A DNA stretch of 64,000 nucleotides from Thermus islandicus DSM 21543 (GTDB taxonomy: Bacteria > Deinococcota > Deinococci > Deinococcales > Thermaceae). This document shows, piece after piece, positions 46,243-53,001 of the stretch. The stretch covers positions 186,001 to 250,000 of the forward strand of contig NZ_ATXJ01000002.1 of NCBI RefSeq assembly GCF_000421625.1, written 5' to 3'. The translations under genes and the position numbers were made by a program. Numbering within the stretch: position 1 is the stretch's first letter; each line of letters opens with the position of its first letter. A model generated the notes under the pieces. The model was not told where the DNA came from. It did not search any database and saw only the letters and a program-made list of their open reading frames with translations.

Positions 46243-47579
46243 CCCACTTCCTGCTCGGAGCCTCGGTCATCGGCCTCCTCATCCTGGCCAATGCCTTTTT
46301 CGTGGCGGCGGAGTTTGCCCTGGTGGCCGTGCGGCGCACCCGGGTGGAGCACCTGGCCCAGGAGGGGGTCTGGTTGGCAGGCCTTCTCCGGCGCGCCCTG
46401 GACCAGCTGGACCTCTACATCGCCGCTTGCCAGCTGGGCATTACCATGGCCTCCCTGGGCCTAGGCTGGGCGGGGGAGCCTTTTTTGGCCCGGCTCCTTG
46501 ACCCCCTCTTCCTCGCCCTCCTGGGGCACCGTTTGGACGGAGCGGCCCTCCACGCCCTGAGCTTCACCCTCGCCTTCGCCTTCATCACCCTGCTCCACGT
46601 GATCCTGGGGGAACTTGCCCCCAAGGGCCTTGCCCTGCAGATGGCGGAGCGGGTCGCCTTCTGGGTCATCCTGCCCCTCCACGCCTTTCTCCTCCTCTTC
46701 CGGCCCCTCATCGCTGTGATGAACGGCCTGGGCAACCTGGTCCTGCGCTTCTTCCGCCTGGAGTCCGCGTCCACCCACACCCTGGTGGGTTCCCCCGAGG
46801 AGCTCAAGCTCCTGGTGGAGGCCTCCAGCCGTCAGGGGGTGCTGGACCGGGAGGAAGGGGAGCTTATCCAGCACATCCTGGAGCTGGAGGAGACCCCGGT
46901 GCGGGAGATCATGACCCCCCGGGTGGACATGGTGGCCATTGAGGCCGAGGCCACCCTGGAGGACTTCCTCCACCTCTTTCGCGAGCACCGTTACAGCCGG
47001 GTGCCGGTGTACAGGGAGAGCGTGGACCACATCGTGGGGGTGGCCTACGCCCAGGACCTCCTGGACTACGCCTGCGACGGACTCGTGGCCCGGACCGTGG
47101 CCTCCATTGCCCATCCCGCCTACTTCGTGCCCGAGAACATGGACGCCTGGACGCTCCTCAAGGAGCTCCGGCGCCGGAAGGTCCACATGGCCATCGTGGT
47201 GGACGAGTTTGGGGGGACGGCGGGTCTCGTGACCCTAGAGGACGTCATGGAGGAGATCGTCGGGGAGATCTACGACGAGACGGACGAGCCCGAGGACCAG
47301 CCCATCAAGCGGCTTCCGGACGGTTCCTTCTCCATCCAGGCCCAGACCCCCGTGGACGAGGTGTCCGAGGCCCTCGGGGTGGAGCTTCCCGAGGGGGAGT
47401 ACGATACCCTTTCGGGCTTCCTCTACGAGCTTTTTGGCCGCATCCCCGGCGTGGGGGAGAGCGTGGAGTGGCAGGGGTTCCGCTTCTTGGTGGAGAGCGC
47501 CGACCAGCGCCGCATAGAGCGGGTGCGGGTGGAGCGGTTGGTGGAGCATGGAGAGGGACAGGATCAAGGCCTTGCTTAA
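46230..47579 (+). CDS. corC: CorC/HlyC/CNNM-type transporter (DUF21-CBS-CorC_HlyC)
   Basis: A 449-residue protein. An N-terminal DUF21/CNNM membrane domain (~1-190) has [21 protein letters not shown] and [19 protein letters not shown] pair (~210-340) includes [28 protein letters not shown] and [26 protein letters not shown]-terminal CorC_HlyC domain (~350-440) follows ([18 protein letters not shown]). A CorC of this type from Thermus parvatiensis has been studied as a Mg2+ transporter. The leader upstream is long and structured; the 3' end overlaps cdd by 32 bp. Confidence 0.88.
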   Translation: MDDLAHFLLGASVIGLLILANAFFVAAEFALVAVRRTRVEHLAQEGVWLAGLLRRALDQLDLYIAACQLGITMASLGLGWAGEPFLARLLDPLFLALLGHRLDGAALHALSFTLAFAFITLLHVILGELAPKGLALQMAERVAFWVILPLHAFLLLFRPLIAVMNGLGNLVLRFFRLESASTHTLVGSPEELKLLVEASSRQGVLDREEGELIQHILELEETPVREIMTPRVDMVAIEAEATLEDFLHLFREHRYSRVPVYRESVDHIVGVAYAQDLLDYACDGLVARTVASIAHPAYFVPENMDAWTLLKELRRRKVHMAIVVDEFGGTAGLVTLEDVMEEIVGEIYDETDEPEDQPIKRLPDGSFSIQAQTPVDEVSEALGVELPEGEYDTLSGFLYELFGRIPGVGESVEWQGFRFLVESADQRRIERVRVERLVEHGEGQDQGLA

Positions 47580-47922
47580 GGCCCACGTGGACCGCGCCTA
47601 CGCCCCCTACTCGGGCTTTCCCGTGGCGGCCCTCCTCGAGGCCGGGGGGGAGGTTTTCCTTGGGGTGAACGTGGAGAACGCCTCCTACCCCCTCTCCCAG
47701 TGCGCCGAGCGGAACGCCGTGGCCGCCATGGTCCTCGCGGGGAAGCGCCGCCTGGAGCGGGTGCACGTCTACAGCCCCAAGGGGCCTATTCCCCCGTGCG
47801 GGGGGTGCCGGCAGGTGCTTTTGGAGTTCGGGGGGCCGGAGGTGGAGGTGGTCCTCCATGGCCCCGAGGGGGAGGTGGTCACCACCCTGGGGACCCTCCT
47901 CCCCATGGCCTTCCGGCTCTAG
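47548..47922 (+). CDS. cdd: Cytidine deaminase
   Basis: A 124-residue zinc enzyme that converts cytidine and deoxycytidine to uridine forms for pyrimidine salvage. Zinc motifs QCAERNAVAAM and PPCGGCRQVLLEF, and the substrate loop YSGFPVAALL / VNVENASYPLSQ are present. ATG 47548 lies 32 bp inside the transporter gene. Its TAG shares the palindrome CTAG with the stop of the convergent gene. Confidence 0.95.
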   Translation: MERDRIKALLKAHVDRAYAPYSGFPVAALLEAGGEVFLGVNVENASYPLSQCAERNAVAAMVLAGKRRLERVHVYSPKGPIPPCGGCRQVLLEFGGPEVEVVLHGPEGEVVTTLGTLLPMAFRL

Positions 47923-48575
47923 AGCTCCAGGATTAGGGCCTGGCGCAAAAAGCCCGGCACCTCCAGCCAAAGCTCCAGCCGGGGCCTGCCCCCCTCGAGG
48001 CCGAGGCGGAGGCCCTCCACCCAAAGCCTCCCCTCCCCTCGGGCGGGCAGGTCCACCCGCACGGCAAGGCGCTGGCCCAGAAGGGTGAGGAGGCCTTCGG
48101 CCCGTAGGGGGATGGGGTTAGGGTTTTCTAGAAGGAGGCTATTCCCCTCCCAGCGCACCTGCACGGGCTTTAGGGGGAGGGCGAGGCGGGCGCGGAAGAA
48201 GGTAAGGCGCTGGCCCAGGACCTCGCCCTCGAGGGCCACCTCCACCCCTTCTGTGGACAGGAGGGCCCGGGCGGCCTCCAGGGCCTCCCCCGGCGTGAGG
48301 CGCACCGGAAGGGCCACCTCCTTCTCTCCGGGGGGAAGGGTGAGGTCCAAGGGCACGGCCACCCCCCCCACCCGGAGCCGTGTCCCGAAGGCGGAGAGGG
48401 GAAGGGGGAAGGGGTTCGGGTTTTGGAAGGCCACCCGCACCTCTAGGAGGAGGGCGGGCCCAGGGGCGAGCTCCAGGCCCCGCAAGGCGCCCCCCAGGTA
48501 GCGGGCCTCGGGGGCGAGGGGCCTCGGGGCGCAGGCGGCGAGGACGAAGAGGAGGGCGAGGAGGGGACGCCTCAC
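47919..48575 (-). CDS. LEA type 2 (WHy domain) family lipoprotein
   Basis: A 218-residue exported protein. Lipobox VLAAC puts the lipidated Cys at residue 15. Two LEA_2/WHy-like beta-sandwich repeats follow: VRVAFQNPNPFPLPLSAFG and GNSLLLENPNPIPLRAEGLL, both with the NPNP turn. Proteins of this class are linked to desiccation or membrane stress; the role here is unknown. GTG 48575 overlaps the upstream stop (GTGA). Confidence 0.75.
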   Translation of the reverse strand: MRRPLLALLFVLAACAPRPLAPEARYLGGALRGLELAPGPALLLEVRVAFQNPNPFPLPLSAFGTRLRVGGVAVPLDLTLPPGEKEVALPVRLTPGEALEAARALLSTEGVEVALEGEVLGQRLTFFRARLALPLKPVQVRWEGNSLLLENPNPIPLRAEGLLTLLGQRLAVRVDLPARGEGRLWVEGLRLGLEGGRPRLELWLEVPGFLRQALILEL

Positions 48576-49423
48576 AGGATCCACCCCTCTTCCTTAAGCT
48601 CCTCCAGGACGGGGAGGAAGCTTTCCCAAAGCGGACTTTCCGCCGGGTAGGGGGGCCTGGGGTAGCCCGCGGGCAGGCCCAGGTGGCGGAGGGCCTGCTT
48701 CAGGAGGGGCACCCCGCCCCTGGCCAGGAGGTCTCCCAGGGGGAAGAGCTTCCTCTGCAGGGCCTGGGCCTCCTCCAGCCTTCCTTCCCGGAAGCGATGC
48801 AGAAGGGCCCGGTAGGCCCTAGGGGCGAGGTTCGCCGCGGCGAGGATCCCCCCTTCCGCCCCCAGGGCCAAGGCGGCGAGGAAGGTGGGCGCGTGGCCCG
48901 TATAGACCCGAAGGCCTCCCAGGTGGGCCTGGTAGAAGGCGAACCGGGCCATCTCGCCGCTGGAGTCCTTGAGGCCCTGGACCTGGGGGTGCCGGGCCAG
49001 GGTTGCCACCAGGGCGAGGGGGAGGTCTACCCGGGTGTTCTGGGGCACGTGGTAGAGGAAGAGGGGCATCCTCTCCGCCAGGGCCTCGTAGTAGCGGAGG
49101 AGGCCTTCCCCGAGGCTTGCGTGGTAGTAGCGGGGCGGGGTGGCGAGGAGGGCCCAGGCCCCGGCCGCCCTCGCCTCCTCCAGGGCCCTTTCCGCCTGGG
49201 GCAGGGTCTCCTCCATCAGCCCCACCAGAAAAGGCTTCCCGGGCTTGAGCGCCCGCAGGCCTTGGGCCCGCTCCTCGGGGGTGAGGTGGACCCCCTCCCC
49301 GTTGGAGCCGTAGACCAAAAGGCCATCCACCAGAGGCTCGAGGGCCTCCGCCAGCTCCCGGAAAGCCTCGGTGTCCAAGCGGCCTTCCCGGTCAAAGGGG
49401 GTGGGGATAGGGGGGAGGATCAC
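48572..49423 (-). CDS. DHDPS/NAL-family class I aldolase (HOGA- or KDG-aldolase-like)
   Basis: A 283-residue TIM-barrel lyase. Schiff-base Lys in GLKDSSGEM, Tyr in LYHVPQNTRV, and the pyruvate-carboxylate loop is YGSNGEGVHL. Dihydrodipicolinate synthases usually have GTTGE here, while GSNGE recalls 4-hydroxy-2-oxoglutarate aldolase. Thermus makes lysine through alpha-aminoadipate, so a DapA role is improbable. GTG 49423 overlaps the upstream membrane protein gene stop (GTGA). Confidence 0.78.
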   Translation of the reverse strand: MILPPIPTPFDREGRLDTEAFRELAEALEPLVDGLLVYGSNGEGVHLTPEERAQGLRALKPGKPFLVGLMEETLPQAERALEEARAAGAWALLATPPRYYHASLGEGLLRYYEALAERMPLFLYHVPQNTRVDLPLALVATLARHPQVQGLKDSSGEMARFAFYQAHLGGLRVYTGHAPTFLAALALGAEGGILAAANLAPRAYRALLHRFREGRLEEAQALQRKLFPLGDLLARGGVPLLKQALRHLGLPAGYPRPPYPAESPLWESFLPVLEELKEEGWIL

Positions 49424-51339
49424 GCCCGCCTCCTCAGGGGCCCCAGGGCGAAGAGGAGGAAGTGGAGGCCGTAGGCCAAGAGGAGAAGCCCCGCCCCCTC
49501 TCCCCGGAGGGTCTGGAGGAGGCCGAAGGCGAAGAGCAGGAGGAGGGCCAGGCCTAGGCCTCCGGAAAAGCCCAGGCTTCCCGGCACCAGAAGCCGCACG
49601 AGAAGGGCCCAGGCGGGGGCGACCTGCCCCCGGCGCCGCGGGAGGAGGAAGGCCAGGAGGTGGTAGGCGAGGAGGAGGAGGAAGAGGACAAGCCCCCAGG
49701 GCCTTGCCCCTGGGGCCACGGGCAGGGCGAGGCGCGGGGCGCGCCGCAGGGGGTCTTCCAGGAGGCGGGCCCACTCCACCTTTAGGAGGATGAGGTAGAG
49801 GGTGCGGAGGCTAGGCCCGGGCTCCCGCTCGCCCCAGGGGTCCTGCCCCAGGCCCAAGGCGGTGCGGATGGGGCCCTCGAGGGGGGCCTCGGCGTAGGCC
49901 CGGGCCAAGGACCCCTCCTCCCCCAAGAGGGCGCGGGCGAAGGGGAAGGCGCCCTCTGCCAGGAGCTTCCTGGCCTCCCGGGGGGCTTGGGGCAGGAGGG
50001 CATAGCCCAAGAGGGCCTTCACCTCGGGAAGGGGGGGCTGTTTGCGGAGCCAGTCCAGGGCAGCCTGGGTGCGCAGGCTCCCCTGGTCCAGGGGCGGCGC
50101 GGTCAGCTGGGCGCGCGCCTCCCGGTCCAGGCCGTAGAGGAGGAAGCCTGCCCCCAGGGCAAGGAGGAGGAGCAGGGCCAGGAGCCGCTCCCCTAAGCTG
50201 GCGTAGGCCAGGAAGAGGTGCCTGAGGCGCAGAAGGGGGTGCCGGAGATACCCCCCGAGAAACCCGCCGATGGGCCTGAGGTCCCGAAGCTGGGCGGGGA
50301 GGTAGTAGAGGAAGAGGTAGGCCATGAGGAAGAGGTAGGCCAGCCCCAGGGCGTAGAGGCCCTCGGGTAGGGGGCCAAGGTCCGGAGGGAGCCAGGCCCT
50401 CAGGTACCGGGCCCTCTCCCTCAGGGCCAGGGCCTGGGCGGGCCGCCCCTGGGCCTCGAGGGCCTCCGCCCGCTCCTGGAAGAAGGCCAGGGAGCCCGGG
50501 AAGAGGGGGGTGTAGCGGAGCAGCGCCTCCGTAAGGCTAAGGGCCTGGGCGGGATTCTCCTGGGCCAGGGCGCGGGCGGCCTCCGCCATGCGGCGCACCC
50601 CCTCCTGGCCGAAGAGGAGCTCGGGGCGGTGGCCCCGGGCGAGGAGGTCCTGCCCGTAGGCCCTCAGGTCCTCCTCGCTCAGGGCTTTAGGCTCCAGGGC
50701 CCAATAGGCGAAGTAGGGCCAGGGCTTGGGGGGCTTGAGGGCCTCCAGGAGGGGTCTGAGGCCCCTCAGGTCCTCCTCCGTCCCCTCAAAGGGCAAGGGG
50801 GGGAAGGGGATGGGGAGCACCAGGTCCCCAGCGAGGAGGGCCTCGGGTCCCGGGCGCAGGGCCAGCACCCTTCTGGGGGCGAAGTAGAAGCGGACCCCGG
50901 GCCCCTTAAGGCTGGCCTCCGCCACGAGAAGCCCCTGGGCCACGAAGGCCCTCTCCCCTTCCACCAGGGGTCCGAGCCAGGCCCCGGGAGGGAGGGGGAG
51001 GAGGCCCCAGGGGAGGCGGAGGCCCTCCGGGGTGAGCTCGGGGGCCTGGGGCGCCAAGGCGGTGAACCACCCTTCCACCGCCCCGGAGGGAAGGGCGAGG
51101 CGGACCCGGTACTCCCCCGGGGCTTCCGGGGTGAAGGGGAGACGGAACCCCCCTCCCTGGCTTTCCACCTCCAGGGCCTGGGTCCCCTTGGGGCCTGCCA
51201 CCTCCAGGGGAAATCGGCCTGGGGGGAGGTCCTTGCCCTCCAGGAAAAGGGGCTCCCCCACGCGGGCGGTTTCCGGCAGGAGGAGGGACTGGCCCAAAGC
51301 CCCAAGGCCCAGGAAGGCCAAGGCGATCCATAGACGCAT
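49420..51339 (-). CDS. Large exported/membrane protein, unknown function
   Basis: A 639-residue protein with a signal peptide (LWIALAFLGLGALGQS). A beta-rich extracytoplasmic part (~20-180) follows, with a BatD-like feel (GEPLFLEGKDLPPGRFPLEV, APGEYRVRLALPSG). Then come a helical TPR-like stretch (~250-320, RMAEAARALAQENPAQALSL) and two clusters of membrane segments (~330-400 and ~545-635). I do not recognise the family. It has its own leaderless promoter and starts a three-gene minus operon with the aldolase and the LEA2 lipoprotein. Confidence 0.6.
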   Translation of the reverse strand: MRLWIALAFLGLGALGQSLLLPETARVGEPLFLEGKDLPPGRFPLEVAGPKGTQALEVESQGGGFRLPFTPEAPGEYRVRLALPSGAVEGWFTALAPQAPELTPEGLRLPWGLLPLPPGAWLGPLVEGERAFVAQGLLVAEASLKGPGVRFYFAPRRVLALRPGPEALLAGDLVLPIPFPPLPFEGTEEDLRGLRPLLEALKPPKPWPYFAYWALEPKALSEEDLRAYGQDLLARGHRPELLFGQEGVRRMAEAARALAQENPAQALSLTEALLRYTPLFPGSLAFFQERAEALEAQGRPAQALALRERARYLRAWLPPDLGPLPEGLYALGLAYLFLMAYLFLYYLPAQLRDLRPIGGFLGGYLRHPLLRLRHLFLAYASLGERLLALLLLLALGAGFLLYGLDREARAQLTAPPLDQGSLRTQAALDWLRKQPPLPEVKALLGYALLPQAPREARKLLAEGAFPFARALLGEEGSLARAYAEAPLEGPIRTALGLGQDPWGEREPGPSLRTLYLILLKVEWARLLEDPLRRAPRLALPVAPGARPWGLVLFLLLLAYHLLAFLLPRRRGQVAPAWALLVRLLVPGSLGFSGGLGLALLLLFAFGLLQTLRGEGAGLLLLAYGLHFLLFALGPLRRRA

Positions 51340-51345
51340 GGCGCT

Positions 51346-51368
51346 ATTCTACCCCGGCCTTTCCGGGG
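51346..51368 (-). promoter_or_regulatory. Promoter of the large membrane protein gene with inverted repeat in the spacer
   Basis: Minus strand -10 TAGAAT (51351-51346), 6 nt before ATG 51339. The 17 bp just upstream are an inverted repeat, CCCCGG-AAAGG-CCGGGG (51368-51352). No recognisable -35. The 135-bp gap between the two minus genes holds nothing else I can name. Confidence 0.4.
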
Positions 51369-51474
51369 CCAGGAGGCCGAGCCCATGGACGGGGAGAAGG
51401 GAAGCCCTCCTGGGTTGCGGCATGGATGGACCAGGGAAACGGCTACACAGCCCTAGTTTGGCCATCCCATCTTG

Positions 51475-52551
51475 TTAGGGTGCGGGGAAGGCAAAGGCTT
51501 CGTAACCCAGCTCGGCCACGGCAAACCAGCGGTACTCCTCCTGCCGGAAAGCCCAGTAGGCGGTGTACACCTTGCGGTAGAGGGGGTCCTTGGCTGCCTG
51601 TTCCTCGTAGAGGGCCCGGGCCTCCTCCAGGGCTTTCTTCATCACCTCGCCCGGCCACTTCCTAAGGCGCACGCCCGCCGCGAGGAGGCGCCCCAGGGCC
51701 GGGGGGTTGAGGGCATCGTACTTGGCCATCATGGTGAGGTTGACCTCCGCCGCGGCCACCTGGAAGGCCTCCTGGAACTCCTTAGGAAGCCTCGCCCACT
51801 CCCTCTGCCCCACCAGGAAGGAGAGCTGGGCGCTGGGCTCCCAGAAGGACGGATAGTAGTAATAGCGGGCCACCTTGTAAAACCCTAGCTTCTCGTCGTC
51901 ATAGGGGCCGCTGAACTCCGTGGCGTCAATGGTGCCCCGCTCCAAGGCGGGGTAGATGTCCCCCGCGGCCAGGGTCTGGGGCACCACGCCCAGCCGCCCC
52001 ATCACCAAGCCCCCAAGGCCGGGGATCCGCATCCTGAGCCCTTTCAGGTCCGCGAGGGTCCGGATCTCGCGGCGGAACCAGCCTCCCATCTGGGTTCCGG
52101 TGTTGCCCCCAGGGAACTGCACCACCCCGAAGTCGGCGTAGACCTGCCGGAGAAGCTCCAGACCCCCGCCGAAACGCATCCAGGCGTTATGCTGGCGGTA
52201 GGTCATGCCGAAGGGCACGCCTCCGTCAAAGGCCAGAACCGGGTTCTTCCCCACGTAGAAGGGGCCGTAGGTGTGGCCCGCCTCCACGGTTCCCTGCTGC
52301 ACGGCGTCCAGTACCTGCCCTCCCGGCACGATCTCCCCTGCCTGGAAGACGCGGATCTGGAACCGCCCTCCGGTGAGCTCAGAAACCCGTTGCGCCAGGT
52401 CCTCCGCTCCTCCAAAGAGGGTGTCCAGGCTCTTGGGGTAGCTGGAGACCAGGCGCCAGCGCACCTGAGGGGCCGCCTGGGCAAAGGCGGTGTAGACGAG
52501 GCTCGCTGCCAGGCCGACCCCCACCCGCTTCAGAAACCTCCGCCGCTCCAT
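51475..52551 (-). CDS. TRAP transporter substrate-binding protein (DctP/TakP-like)
   Basis: A 358-residue extracytoplasmic binding protein. The N-terminus RRRFLKRVGVGLAAS has a Tat-type twin-arginine motif. SSYPKSLDTLFGGAEDLAQRV and the ligand-site segment TEFSGPYDDEKLGFYKVARYYY put it near 2-oxo acid/lactate TRAP proteins, such as the T. thermophilus lactate-binding one. ATG 52551 follows AAAGGAGG. No DctQ/DctM membrane subunits are in the window, so it is an orphan here. Confidence 0.87.
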   Translation of the reverse strand: MERRRFLKRVGVGLAASLVYTAFAQAAPQVRWRLVSSYPKSLDTLFGGAEDLAQRVSELTGGRFQIRVFQAGEIVPGGQVLDAVQQGTVEAGHTYGPFYVGKNPVLAFDGGVPFGMTYRQHNAWMRFGGGLELLRQVYADFGVVQFPGGNTGTQMGGWFRREIRTLADLKGLRMRIPGLGGLVMGRLGVVPQTLAAGDIYPALERGTIDATEFSGPYDDEKLGFYKVARYYYYPSFWEPSAQLSFLVGQREWARLPKEFQEAFQVAAAEVNLTMMAKYDALNPPALGRLLAAGVRLRKWPGEVMKKALEEARALYEEQAAKDPLYRKVYTAYWAFRQEEYRWFAVAELGYEAFAFPAP

Positions 52552-52644
52552 AGGGCCTCCTTTCTCCTTAAGTCTACGCTCCTGACCCCGATTCGGCCCC
52601 ACGCGATCCCCGACCGGGCCAAAGAAGGGGCCTTGGATTCCGCC

Positions 52645-53001
52645 TTAGGCCGTGTTTAGGAGGCGCTCCACCTGGCCCAGGAGGGCCTGCCCCTCAAAGG
52701 GCTTGCCCAGGAAGGCCTGGGCCCCGGCCTCCAGGGCCTCCTTCTGGCTCGTGGCGGAGACGCTGGCGGAAAGGGCTAAAACCGGGGTTTTCCCCAAGGC
52801 CCGCACCCGCCGGATGACCTCGAGGCCGGAAACCCCGGGCAGGATGAGGTCGCAGATCACGAGGTCGTAGGCCTCCCCCAGCCTGGCCAGGGCCGCCTGG
52901 GCCGAGGGGGCCCAGTCCACCTGGTGGCCGGCCCGCTCCAACAGGCGCCGCACCAGGTGGGCTACCAGGGGCTCGTCCTCAACCACCAGGATGCGGGCCA
53001 T
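52645..53001 (-). CDS. Single-domain response regulator (CheY-like receiver)
   Basis: A 118-residue receiver with no output domain. The acidic pair is in LVVEDEPLV, the phospho-acceptor Asp in LVICDLILPGVSG, Thr/Ser switch in LALSASVS and Lys in FLGKPFEG. ATG 53001 gives the standard receiver start MARILVVEDEP. It overlaps the sensor kinase gene by 23 bp and is surely its partner. It probably acts by protein contact or phosphorelay. Confidence 0.9.
   Translation of the reverse strand: MARILVVEDEPLVAHLVRRLLERAGHQVDWAPSAQAALARLGEAYDLVICDLILPGVSGLEVIRRVRALGKTPVLALSASVSATSQKEALEAGAQAFLGKPFEGQALLGQVERLLNTA

Noticed and set aside
49420-51339. Calling the large membrane protein BatD
   Set aside because: Only the signal peptide and a vague beta-sandwich resemble BatD; no Bat or MoxR neighbours are present, so it is left as unknown.
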